Shown piece by piece: positions 45,268 to 55,453 of a DNA stretch of 64,000 bases; the stretch's first letter is position 1; each line of letters begins with the position of its first letter. Under the pieces are notes generated by a model. That model saw only the letters and a program-made list of their open reading frames with translations, was not told where the DNA came from and did not search any database. Source of the stretch: Costus lasius. Its lineage: Eukaryota; Streptophyta; Magnoliopsida; Zingiberales; Costaceae. The translations under genes and the position numbers were made by a program. The DNA lies in contig CM050449.1 of NCBI GenBank assembly GCA_027563935.2, positions 84,971,178 through 85,035,177 on the forward strand, given 5' to 3'.

Positions 45268-46120
45268 GGTGCACCTTAAGCCATCACTACCAGTAATGGG
45301 CATATAGAGAATCTTAACCCAAGTTGCAAGCCATCCATTCACCAGGTTATGCATAAAGAAAGTTATTCTAAATCCATCAGATCCTAGCCCTCTAAACACT
45401 TTGAACCTACTCAGCCTAACCCTAAGGAACAACCTAAGGCACCCTTACAGTAAACCAATCTAAGGATTCCCCCTTATGCTTAGATGACCCATTAAGATTT
45501 TTCAATTTACTTCCAAAACTTCAGGTTTCAGTTACATTAAAAATGGCATTGCTTTGCTTCCCCTACATGATGTTGAGTATATTAACCTTATAATCCCTCG
45601 CCATCTTAGTAACACTAAGAACCATTATCCCTTGTGTACTAATAAGCATGACCAAGAAAGCTATTCTAATGTAGCAGACCCTGAACAAATAGGACAACTT
45701 TTGGAGCATAGGACCTAGGAATGGTAGGAAAAGACTAGAAGCTATGATGTTGTTTTTGCCCTTACTAAATTGCTAGATTTGTTGGACCCCACCTTCTATT
45801 GTATGGAGGACCCCACATCATATGAATCTTAGTCCACCCATCATAAAGACCCCCTTAGTGAACATACAAGTAAGACTATCCATGAGAACCATACCTAATT
45901 TACCCTTGGCGAGGTATAGTTCTTCTACCCAGTCAAGTATGCAAGGTTGACTCCCTGAGGAAGAGATCACCTGGCTTCTCCTGCACTCCTCTACTGATGC
46001 AAGGACAATTCTCTAGAGTAGAACTTTTCCATCCTGGAGAGAGTTGATGGAGGCAAAGGCCATAAACCCCAAAGGGACAATTGAGACTTAAGCCCCCCAA
46101 CCCATGGCTACCTTCTAAGT
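45268..46120 (+). pseudogene. Unrecognised decayed gene H, copy 1
   Basis: One plus-strand frame reads through about ten stops with conserved stretches: GIALLPLHDVEYI, DPEQIGQLLEHRT, SYDVVFALTKLLDLLDP and ILERVDGGKGHKPQ. Copy 2 keeps the same residues, so it was once protein-coding. The start codon region and a roughly 200-bp segment present in copy 2 are missing. Most stops are TAG or TGA, as expected from C-to-T decay of CAG and CGA. I do not recognise the protein and assign no function. Confidence 0.55.
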
Positions 46121-46164
46121 CCCCCCACCCCATATATCATGCATCATAATAGGCTATTTCCACA

Positions 46165-46187
46165 CCCCCCCCCCCACCCACCACCCC
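46165..46187. repeat. Poly-C tract
   Basis: Eleven consecutive C followed by ACCCACCACCCC. The opposite strand could form a G-quadruplex. Absent from H copy 2. Confidence 0.7.
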
Positions 46188-46470
46188 AGTAGAACATATG
46201 TCAATGTAGTTATATATATGGTATGTTTTCTTGCATTGTTATTCATGCATGCAAAAATGTTGAATTGTAATTTAAGCATTCATGGTAGGTTAGTGCATAC
46301 CAATCATAAATTTCATTGCAAGTTGTTGTAGACAAGCTACTCACATGCTAGAGTAAGCTAGCTAGCTCACTCTAATAATCTAGCTCCATAAATGGAAAGT
46401 TCATTTCCAACTAGTTCCACTTGAAGACTTTGAGTTGATGACATCCAAACTCACTTGCCATAAAAGTAAG

Positions 46471-47750
46471 TGATTCTTTGCATTTTGATAGTGATTTTTG
46501 GTATTATTTTATCTTAAAATAAGGCTTATTCTGGTGCTTTTATGTCATATTCAGGCTTATTTACTTGTTTTGTTCGGAATCTTCACTTGTCCTTATCTTT
46601 TTACAATTTCAGGTAAAATCACTCATTTCCAGAGGTTATTTGAAGATTCTAAAGCCGTAGAGTGATTTTTAGTGATGAGACAAGGCTACACATCAAATTT
46701 GGGATCAATCAGAGCTTTCCCTGAAAATCATGGCCTACTCAAGATTTTGGTGTTCACCCCGTGATTCGCAAAAAGTTTCTAAAATCCACAGTACACACAT
46801 CACGGCCAGCCCTAGATTTCAATCTTTGACCATCATTCCATCGAAGACATTTTTCTAAAATTCACAGTACAAATCACAATTGGGTGAAGATTTTGGGGTT
46901 CACCCGTGATCGCTGCTGCCTGTTGACCTTCCTCTCATTTTTTACATGATCGATGGCTCTAAAAATATCAAACAAATATGGAAAAATATGTTTTAGATAG
47001 CTAAGAGGAAGGAGAAGAGTTTGGGCATAAAAGCCCTCTTTTTTGTGACCTAACGGGAGAGAAATTGATAGACGAACATGCTAGGGCGAGTAGACCGGTG
47101 ACAAGGGCTTCCGGAGAGGATTTTGGGGTGATTTCCTGACGAATCTTCACCAAACTTTGAGGAAACATTTGCATCATCTTCACTTATCTCTCCTTAGTCT
47201 TTGTTTCTAGTTTTCTTTATCAATTTAAGAGATTTGTACCAAATTTTAAGGTTGTACTAGCTTAAACCTTTATTCAGGGCTCGGATGAATCCCTTTGACT
47301 TGATCTACTATATGAACTGATTTATTCTGATGTTTATGGGTTATTTCTGAGCATATTTTACTTAGTTGTGCTTATTTTATGATATTTCTCTGGTCAACTA
47401 GTGTTGTGTGTTAGTTGACACGGTTCTGACCGCAAGGAGAATCATGGTGGCAGATCTACTAAGTAAAATTTGTAAACCTCACACGAAGGTAGTAAGGATT
47501 CATTTGAGGGTACCATGGTCTTTCATATAACACAATTGACTTACTTAAATTGATAAGCCACGAGAGTAGGAGATCGGTTTAAGTAAGTACCACTATGTGA
47601 GGTATTTTATTTCTCTGTGCATGGATGTATTGGAGATCATGATACATCAACTCATAGCCGCAATGCATTATAGAATTTGGTTCTAGTAAATCATACTTTG
47701 GATTATTTGGGATATTTTATTTCAATAATAGGTTTCCCATAAAGGTTGCC
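46471..47750 (+). repeat. Lone Athila-type LTR G
   Basis: It starts TGATTCTTTGC and aligns with the start of D's LTR. It contains GGAATCTTCACTT, TTTCAGGTAAAATC, a CACATCAAATTTGGG box, weak hairpin units with TCACGGCC, TATA-like GCATAAAAGCCC at 47025, and the downstream GAGAGTAGG segment. The right end is indistinct near 47750. No internal region of its own is attached, so it is a solo or truncated LTR. It interrupts H copy 1. Confidence 0.7.
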
Positions 47751-47764
47751 ATGGCATAATTATT

Positions 47765-48050
47765 CTAGTTTTACCTCTTGTATGTCATGGGTTGGAACTA
47801 AATCAAGTGGGTGAGAAATAGGTTTGACATATCTCTTCATCTTTTTCCTCACTCTCTTTTTCTTCAATGCTTTTCTCAATTCTATAACTCTCTGGTTCAC
47901 TCTCCTATAACTCATTGTTCCTTACTTGAGATTCCTCTAATGCTTCTATAGGTCTAGCTAAGTCTATCACTTGTTGGGCTATCTGGTTTCCTAATATCTA
48001 GAAGTGGTTGGTTACACTATCTACTTTGGATATTAGTTCCTAAACAATTC
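47765..48050 (-). pseudogene. Scrap of Athila-like gag C-terminus
   Basis: On the minus strand a stop-containing frame shows KVDSVTNHF, ILGNQIAQQV and an acidic EEKESEEKDEE stretch. This resembles the gag tail before the protease in A and C (LENQIAQQAS). It is in the opposite orientation to LTR G and lies outside D's left LTR, so it belongs to another lost element. No other domain is present. Confidence 0.5.
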
Positions 48051-48992
48051 ACATTGTTTTGCCTTTTCTTATTAAGTTATTGATTTTGCTTGTTTTGAGC
48101 AATTATGAAGATTCCACGTAAGGCTTCTGACACGTTCCGCAACTGCACGGTTATGTCGAAGTAATATAAAAGATATCAAATCCCATAGGGAACAAGGTTG
48201 AGTACCAGAAAATCCGAGTCCTAATAGCTAGACAAATCGAAATTGGGTTTTGAAAGCAGATCGAAAACAAGCAATCAACGCTACGACGGCAGGGATTAAA
48301 TACGAGAGAGATATCGGGGCTTTGGTTTTCACCACGTTGACTACTTTAATCGCACAAGGTAGATGTCGGTTATTTGGATTATTGATTTTGCACAAGGAAT
48401 CTAACCCTAAGGTACAAGATGCCCTCTCTCGAGTGTACACCCCGGTGTTCGGCGTAGATCGACCTCCTACTCTCGTGGTGGATCGTTCTAAAACGAATCC
48501 AATGGGCTCTATGGCAGATTATAAAACCCTCGAGTGAGACCAAGCACTCTCGTGTTGGGGTCTCACAAGTTTTACTAAGGGATTCCACCCTTACGATCCT
48601 TCTCTCGATATGAATCGTAACGGCTAACACGTGAAAATACTCGGCCAAGGTAAGATCACGAAATAAACACTTTAAAGTAAAATATGCTCACAACACAATC
48701 CAAATAACAGAATAAAGATAAAGTTTGTGATTAAATTCGTCAACGGGTTTCAACCAAGCCCTGAAATAGGGTTTACGCTACAATCGTCATTGAAACGTTC
48801 AGAATCTCTCTTTTAATGAAAAGAAAAGTACAAGGACACGAATTTGAGAGGAAGAAGACGATGAACTGAAGGAATCCTGAAGAAATCATGATGATCTCGT
48901 GTCTCAATCTCCAAAAATTGCCTCGTCGTCATGTTCTTCCACCCGCACCGATTCGTCCCCTCGATTACTCGATAATTAGGGCAAGAAAATTA

Positions 48993-49006
48993 GGGCTTTT
49001 ATGTCC
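48993..49006 (-). promoter_or_regulatory. TATA box of LTR D
   Basis: The minus strand reads GGACATAAAAGCCC, at the same place as in B and G. Confidence 0.65.
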
Positions 49007-49132
49007 TGTTTGTTCGCCTCTGAAAGAGCATCCATAGACACCTTACTTGCCAAATTCGGACTCCAAACGAGTGAGAAATCAGGGAAAAACCGAGTGTAAC
49101 TCGGTCTCGCTCGCGACTGGTTGGAATCACGG

Positions 49133-49350
49133 GTGAACCCCGCCGGGTTCACCTGCCCATGATTCTCTCTATGAAGTTCTGGGCGAAAGAAGCACGGTGA
49201 ACCCCGCCGGGTTATCCTGGCCGTGCTTCTCACTGTGCAGTTCTCGGCTTACAAGAGATCTAGTGAACCCGGTGGGGTTCACCCGGCCGTGAAGCTCTCT
49301 GGAGTGTTCTGTCAGCTGGCGACTGGGATGGTGAACCCCATGGGGTTCAC
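49133..49350 (-). repeat. Four-unit palindrome array in LTR D
   Basis: GTGAACCC-NNNN-GGGTTCAC at 49133-49152, 49197-49215 (right arm damaged), 49263-49282 and 49331-49350. Spacing is 64-68 bp. Same family as B's array. Confidence 0.88.
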
Positions 49351-49615
49351 CTGGCCATATTTTTCAGGCTAACTCCGTTTTGGCCCAAATTTGACGTGTA
49401 GCTTCGTTTTCGCATAAGAAATCGTCTCATGGCTTTAGAGTATCCAAAATACATCGAAAAAGGGTGATTTTACCTGAAATTCTGCAAAAGCACCAAAAAG
49501 TGAAGATTCCAAAGATATGAAGGAAATAAGCCTATAAAGAGTATAAAAGTGTCAAAATAAGCCTAGATTTATCATGAAATGACCATCAAAATTACTACCA
49601 AAATGCGAGGTATCA

Positions 49616-50865
49616 AAATACTCCAGACTTAAATCTTTGCTTGTCCTCAAGCAATAAAATAAGATGAAACACATGATAGGAGTAAGAGTAATCTTTTGGG
49701 TTGAGGCATTCATCCAAGTTAGAGAATTATTTAATAACATTCCAAAATCTAATCAGGAGAAATCAAATAAATGGTTATTTCAAAGTGTTCAACAGTCTAA
49801 TCCCATAATTTCTAGATGCCAAACAACCTAGTAAGTAGCAAACATAGGATTCAATCAAGCCAACACATAACACTCATGTAATTCCAATCTTCCCTATTCA
49901 AATCGTTGGGGTTAACTCAATTGTCCCATCAGGGTATGATGCACTGATTATTTCAATAGACTTCAACTCATAACCTTAGGTACCATTGCCAATTTTTCGC
50001 AATGCCAAGTAGAGGAATCTCTTTATTGATTTCAACTTCACATACCTTAGATTTCAACTCATGTCCTTCGATACCACTGCCAATTTTGCACAGTGCCAAG
50101 TAGAGGAATCCAAGGGTGTTCTCTTTTTTTTTTTTATAACAATAGTTGAAAACATATCCTTTTGGACAAATGCAGTGTCTTCCCAACAACATAAGGGAAT
50201 TCAAAGAATAACTAAGTGAATATGTATCTCAATATGATTCTCATGTAAGTTGCAAGCTTGAGTTGATTAGACAATCATAGAAATGTTTGACCCACTAATG
50301 AACAACTCAAACCAATCCAAATCACAAAATTTCAAAATCATAGAATAAAAGGACATGATCAAAAAGTATCCCTAACAAGGAGGTATTACTCCAGACTTAA
50401 TTCTTTGATCATCCTACCCAATTGTTCATTCAGCTCATAAAATATTCAAAATGGCTATCATAGGACAATATCATAGGACAATTCATACACATGCAAGAAA
50501 AATTTCACACAACTCATATGAAGAACATACTAGTCATAACAGAGTGCGGACACAAGCAAGAAAGTAATGTCATACAAAGCTGTCACACGGTGGGGCCTGA
50601 AGATGTGGACCAGGCCCACGAATAGAATGGCATATAAGATACAATGCCATAATATCTAACTGTCATAGAATAAAAGTATCAATCCTCAACATCACAACAA
50701 ATCACAGCCACATGAAGAAATGAAGCAGAGACCGGAGTAAAGAAAGCTCACCCACTCTAAAAGTTTGCATAGTCCTCTATGCAATACCATGATGTCAGAG
50801 GAGTGGATGACGATGCTGACGCTAATGGGTAGCTACCTCCGCTTGCACGAGTGAGAGACAGAAGC
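49616..50865 (-). other. 3' untranslated region and polypurine region of D
   Basis: 1.25 kb without a credible gene. Next to the LTR the minus strand reads GCTTGAGGACAAGCAAAG then AAGTCTGGAG, the polypurine region. Paired stem-loops lie at 49974-50009 and 50065-50100. Confidence 0.75.
49974..50100 (-). promoter_or_regulatory. Tandem stem-loops in the 3' region of D
   Basis: Minus-strand unit 1 (50065-50100) has arms CTTGGCACTG and CAGTGgtaTCGAAGG. Unit 2 (49974-50009) has CTTGGCATTG and CAATGgtaCCTAAGG. The inner stem changes from CACTG/CAGTG to CATTG/CAATG, so pairing is kept. Both units are flanked by CTCTACTTGGC and GAGTTGAA. A has the same pair. Confidence 0.5.
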
Positions 50866-51267
50866 TCAGGAGCTCTTGCTCCTCCCGCGTGCACTATAGT
50901 CGGGCTCGGCTTCCTCGTCGGAAGAAATGTTCATGCGAGCTGTTGTTTCCTCGGAGAGTGCGGATAGCCGGTCGTCCATGATCGATATCTTCTCCCAGAT
51001 GGATCCCGTCATCTTGTGTTGTCTCTGCATGTGTGCTTCCATGGACTCCCAATGCGAAGATTGGTTCTGCTGGATATGGGTAACGGTGGTGTCCAGGTGA
51101 TCAAACATCTCCCATTGATGGAGTTGCTCTTCTTTAATTTCCTGCAATACAGACATCATAGAATCGTGAGAAGAGGTGCCGCCAAAAGAAAAGGCGTCTG
51201 GTGTTGGTGGTGCGGTGTCGACTGGATCGGGCTATGCGTCCTCAACTAGCTAGATACGCCAGTTTCC
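50866..51267 (-). pseudogene. C-terminal end of the Athila ORF-1-like gene of D
   Basis: The minus strand encodes a Pro-rich start (TAPPTPDAFSFGG), a helical, His/Gln-rich segment predicted by eye to be coiled-coil (LQEIKEEQLHQWEMF...SHWESMEAHM) and an acidic tail SSDEEAEPDYSARG, ending at 50866. This corresponds to the C-terminal third of the downstream gene in A and C. The conserved core is missing because element E and a deletion replace it. The right boundary is a 19-bp repeat shared with E (51118-51136 and 51268-51286). Confidence 0.65.
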
Positions 51268-51274
51268 ATGGAGT

Positions 51275-51872
51275 TGCTCTTCTTTACTCACGACTTCAGC
51301 ATAAGTATTAAGTTCAAACATGGCTAACCAAGTTCTTAACTCAGGGTTCAATCCTTTAATAAATAGAGCAATCTTTTGAACCTGAGTAGCTACCATCATA
51401 GGAGCATAATGACTAAGGCTAATAAACTTTCTATCATATTCCTTCACAGACATTTTACCCTGCTCCAAAGATAAAAATTCCAATAACTTAACAGATCTTA
51501 CATTGGCAGGAAAGTATTGGGCATTGAAAGCTTCCACAAATTGAGCCCAAGTAATCACAGCATCCCCATTAGCCAAAGTCGCCCTCTGAGTTCTCCACCA
51601 AGCATCTGCTTCTCCTTGAAGCATGAAGGTAACATATCGAATTTTATCCTCATCAGTGCATTGCACAAGCTCAAAGGCTTTCTCAACCAATCTTAGCCAC
51701 TCCTCGGCCTCAGCTTCCCCAAACTCACCCCTAAAGGGTTCTGGACCAAAATTTTGCAATTCGGTCAACTAGCATTAGCTGCTGTTCCATGAATGGCCTG
51801 GGCTATGGCTGTTGCTAATTGCTCAGGATTGGCTACAGCTTCAGCAGGTCTTCTTCCCCGACGAGCATCCAT
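51275..51872 (-). pseudogene. Gypsy gag N-terminus of element E
   Basis: It starts at ATG 51872 (MDARRGRRPAEA). After about 33 codons a single-base frame change near 51770 leads into the conserved gag core: FRGEFGEAEAEEWLRLVEKAF, GEADAWWRTQR, WAQFVEAFNAQYFP, EFLSLEQGKMSVKEY and FIKGLNPELRTWL. These are hallmarks of the retrotransposon gag family in chromovirus-like and related gypsy elements. It ends at AEVVSKEEQL, where it joins D sequence. No zinc knuckle is present because of the truncation. Confidence 0.82.
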
Positions 51873-51988
51873 GATCTAGAAAATCAAACAGAATTCTTTT
51901 TAGGCCTCTCAAAAATTTTCACCTTAGTCCTAATCCTAACCCTTATGTTTAAACAAAGGACCTTATGTTTCCTAGATGTTAAAATTTT

Positions 51989-52000
51989 CCTCTGATACCA
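51989..52000 (-). other. Primer binding site, initiator-Met tRNA (element E)
   Basis: The minus strand reads TGGTATCAGAGG, two bases from the LTR that begins TGTTACACC on the plus strand at 52003. Confidence 0.88.
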
Positions 52001-52002
52001 AA

Positions 52003-54069
52003 TGTTACACCTCAAAATTAAGCCATGTGTAAAATCCATCTAACAGAACAGCTAACTCATGGATTCTTGCCACCTGAGACTTTAAGCGTAACTGCGCTTG
52101 CGGGGATTTACGGGACGATCTAACTCCTCCTGATCTACCACTGCACAACATCCCTCACGGGTTAGCACAAAAATGCTAAGCAAGCCTCTCCCCAGAAGAA
52201 AGGGTAGTCCCTTAGATCCAAAGGAGGGAAAACTAGCAAAAAACATAAATGATAAGATGAACAAACTGAATACTGAAAACTGTAAACTGGAATGTAATCG
52301 AAAGAGCTAAATCAATTTGGTTAATAAAAGATCAATAATAGTATGCAATGAAACACTATGAGCAATACCTACTGGCTCGTGGGGTCGTCACCCCGAATGC
52401 GCATGATAAGATGAATCATTCACCTTACATGGTGAACACACGCGCTACCATGCGTCAGGAATCCCGGTGCATGCTAATTTGGGACCCCGATCTGTCCACA
52501 GAGTGGATACTACTGGGTATGTGCTCAATAACATGCAACTGTTCACAAATATACTGTCCACAACGTGGATACTGAAAACAATAACTTGCTTGAACATACT
52601 TGACTGGTAGTGAACAATGGCAATACTATAGCTGACAAATCTTTGTTATGCATAGGATACTATACTATTTGAGTCAATGAAAATAACGATAACAAGCTTT
52701 TATATACAGAAATCTGGTTTGAGGTCTTACCTCCGAAAAGCCAAGAAAAACGATGCAAGCCAAATAGTTATTTAATCACTCTGAAATACAAATTTGTACA
52801 AGAACTCTATCAAATAAGATTCAAACTGAAAAACAGAGACTACCAACAGAAGCGAAACATCTCAAAACCTAAGGAACCGATCTTGGATTCAGTGAACCGG
52901 ACACAAAACCCACTGAACCACTCAGGATTGCAGTGAACCGGTCAGATTCAACCCAAACCAGGCCAAACCGACACTTAAAACCTAAATTACACAAAATATG
53001 CGAGTCATCTAAGGACACACAGGATACCATTGGATAGGCAATTTGACAAGCTTTCCAACGGCTACCTGAACCAGCCATGATTCGACCGAATTAGGGTCGA
53101 ACCGGTCGAAATACCAGAACTGGGCCGAAATTGAAATTGAACCGCCCAAACTGTTGAACCGGACCAAATCAAATCCAAACTCAGCGAGCCGGGTTTATTT
53201 CAAATAAACCAAACTCAAATCCCGAAATCAAACCGGACCGGCCGCTTGCTCGCGCCGCCCCATCGCCGCCGTGCAAGGCGGCCGGACAAACATCCGCCGC
53301 TTGCGCCGACGAGCTCCTGAGGGCGCGTCGAGCGTCCGTTCGCCGTCATATTTCACCAGGAAGCTTCCGACGTCGCCAGAAAGCTTCACAGCTACCTGCG
53401 GCGAGCTTTCGAAGCACGGTCGAAGCCCTCGCAATAGCCGCCAGAATCGATGGTGGCGTCGCCGCCGTCGACACACCAAAACCTATCTAAAACAAAACAG
53501 AACTTCACCAAAACTTAAACGAAGCACGCTTACCTTGCTACGAAGCTGTATCGTAGCCTAGAACAAAGATATCGTTGTCGCCGGCTGCACAGAAGGCGGA
53601 AACGGCTGCAACTCCGGTGATCTTCTTCAAGCTCTGACTACACCCAACTGGTGGCGCGTTGCGGCTCGAAGAGTCTCTAGGTTAGACGACGGACTAGGGC
53701 GAATAGAAGCCCCCTTAAATAGATGAGAAGCGCGTCCAAAAATAGCGAAGGTGCGGCGGCGACTCGGTCACCGCAAACTTCGGAGACGACGACGATTCGA
53801 CTCGTCACCCAAAAATTAAACCAAAACATGAATCAAATTAAATGGGCGCGGTTTATTACTGAAAACACAAACTAGCCTAGTGGTTCGGCTGAACCACACC
53901 CAAGCTCGCGTCGCGGGTTCGAGCTCCTGCGGACGCAAAATCGGTTTTAACAAAAAATCAATACTTAAACCTTTTTAAAAATTCAGAAAAAATTCTACAA
54001 AAATCCATAAAAATCAATTCAATTTTCTAAAATTATTTTTTTTTTTTCAAAAAAATCTGGGATATAACA
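52003..54069 (-). repeat. 5' LTR of element E
   Basis: 2067 bp, TGTTACACCTC to GGATATAACA on the plus strand. CG-rich around 53230-53480, unlike its neighbours. Apparent Arg-rich ORFs there have no family resemblance and I do not call them genes. A T-rich run lies at 54028-54050 near the transcript-side start. Confidence 0.78.
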
Positions 54070-54365
54070 CCCCGTGGCGTTCACTTGCCCGTGAAACTCA
54101 CTGATCATAATCCTGGGCGTGCCTATACAGTGCACTTCACGGGTGAACCCCATGGGGTTCACTAGGCCGTGATTTGCACTGATTAACTCAAAACATTCTG
54201 GAAAAATCTGGAAAAATTCTCATGCACTCCAACTTCCTCCTACAATATAAAGAGACATCAAATTAGTAGCAATCCCTTCTAGAAAATCAAAAATTTAATA
54301 AAAAGGAATCAATAGCGTAAAAGAAGGTCTCAATCAATGCATGAAGACTAAAAAGCAATCAAAAA
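54070..54365 (-). other. Palindrome-bearing spacer of element D
   Basis: It contains a full GTGAACCCCATGGGGTTCAC palindrome near 54143 and the half CCCCGTGGCGTTCAC at 54070, split by E. The LTR palindromes thus recur between pol and the downstream gene, as in A and C. Confidence 0.75.
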
Positions 54366-54400
54366 CTTGGGTTGCCTCCCAAGAGCGCTAGTTTAAGGTC
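54366..54400 (-). promoter_or_regulatory. Conserved ACCTTAAA...TTGGGAGG hairpin block, element D
   Basis: The minus strand reads GACCTTAAACTAGCGC then CTTGGGAGGCAACCCAAG, almost identical to A's block. The stem TTGGG/CCCAA is perfect. Confidence 0.6.
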
Positions 54401-54422
54401 GGTAGCTCGACCATAAGAGTTT

Positions 54423-54745
54423 TTAGAGTTTCAAATTTATGGGGTCTGAGAGAGTAAGAACTTTCTCTCTTTCGACCCGCTCATCTTCAAAGTAGTGCTT
54501 GAGGCGGTGTCCGTTAATCGTGAAACTTCCAGTTCGTTCTGTCCAAATTGTGATGGCACCATAAGGTTGAACTTTCTGAACTGTAAAAGGACCGGACCAT
54601 CTCATGCGAAGCTTTCCTGGGAATAGCCAAAGTCTTGAATTAAATAGAAGTACTTTGTCTCCCTCATGAAATTCCTTCTTTGCAATGAGCTTGTCATGCT
54701 AAAACTTTGTGCGTACTTTGTAGCTCTTGGCATTCTTGGTGGGCG
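54423..54745 (-). pseudogene. Integrase C-terminal tail of element D
   Basis: The minus strand encodes NAKSYKVRTKF, a TAG where relatives have Trp, then HDKLIAKKEFHEGDKVLLFNS, LFPGKLRMRWSGPFTV and a final TINGHRLKHYFEDE-type segment. This is the C-terminal DNA-binding end of Athila integrase. Nothing of the integrase zinc finger or D-D-E core precedes it: protease sequence joins directly near 54740-54755. It shows that D descends from a complete element by internal deletion. Confidence 0.82.
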
Positions 54746-55453
54746 TTGTCAAGGTAAGCTTCAATGGGTCCACTTCTCTCCGGGGTGGCTCAACATCCTG
54801 TGTAGCTTTTTCCAAGATATCAATACTGCAGCATGTACCTGAAAGAGAAGGTTTTTTCAAGGTGTCAGTTAAGTCAAATTGAATAACGTTGCCACAGATT
54901 TTCAAAGACAGTTTCCCATTCTTGACATCCATGACAGCGCCAGCAGTAGCTAGAAAAGGTCTCCCCAGAATGATAGGGAGCCTGTCATCCTCATCAATCT
55001 CCACAATAATAAAATCAGCAGGGATAAAGTAATCTCCAACTTTAACAGGAACGTCCTCTAGAATACCAACTGGGTGACGCACAGATCTGTCTGCAAGCTG
55101 TATGGAAATACTAGTTGGTTGCAAATCCCCTAGGTCTAGCCTTTTACAAAGTGATAATGGCATGAGGCTAACGCTCGCTCCTAAATCGCACAAAGCTCTC
55201 TGAAAGGACATCTCCCCAATCTGGCAGGGTATGGAGAAATTTCCTGGGTCTTTAAGCTTCTGAGGGAGATTGTTCTGAATGATGGCGCTACACTCCTCAG
55301 TAAGTGCAACGGTTCCTTGATCATCTAGCTTCCTCTTGTTTGAAAAGATGTCTTTCAGGAATTTTGCATAAGTCGGCATCTGTGAAAGAGCATCAACGAA
55401 AGGGATGTTAATATAAAGTTTCTTCAATACTTCTAAAAACTTACCGAACTGCT
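54746..55453 (-). pseudogene. Athila-like protease of element D, fused to the integrase tail
   Basis: Open from LYINIPFVDALSQMPTY through the active site CDLGASVSLMP and [16 protein letters not shown] to DPLKLTLTT, then straight into the integrase tail in the same frame. All protease key residues are intact, and it is the best-preserved protease in the window. In B the text after DPLELAL continues to RT. Here RT, RNase H and most of integrase are gone. The upstream link to gag is broken by a stop near 55480. Confidence 0.85.

Larger units (their letters stand above)
44983..46470 (+). mobile_element. Decayed unit H, copy 1
   Basis: Closely similar to 60386-61930. It has the same promoter-like region (two CCCACCCT-type repeats, then TATA-like CTATATATTT at 45241) and a stop-riddled frame. 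Its left edge abuts C in the copia F' leader, and its right edge is cut by LTR G at 46471. A poly-C tract at 46165 and about 130 bp after it are specific to this copy. Confidence 0.6.
48128..49615 (-). repeat. 3' LTR of element D
   Basis: 1488 bp, TGACACGTTCC to GCGAGGTATCA on the plus strand. Complete and homologous to B's LTR. It contains the ACGTCAAATTTGGG box near 49390, a four-palindrome array (49133-49350) and TATA at 48993-49006. Confidence 0.9.
51268..54069 (-). mobile_element. Truncated Ty3/gypsy element E (5' LTR and gag start)
   Basis: Minus strand: LTR 52003-54069, initiator-Met-type primer site, then about 600 bp of gag, cut off at 51268-51286. Protease onwards and the 3' LTR are lost. 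The primer type and gag differ from the Athila elements. Its LTR is inserted within a GTGAA|CCCC palindrome of D's spacer. Confidence 0.75.

Noticed and set aside
48250..48537. Possible genes around 48250-48648 and 57400-57771
   Set aside because: These lie in D's two LTRs, are conserved as LTR sequence and are antisense to the element.
53228..53561. Arg-rich ORFs in the CG-rich part of LTR E
   Set aside because: Both strands are open because of base composition; no family features, and the stretch is LTR.
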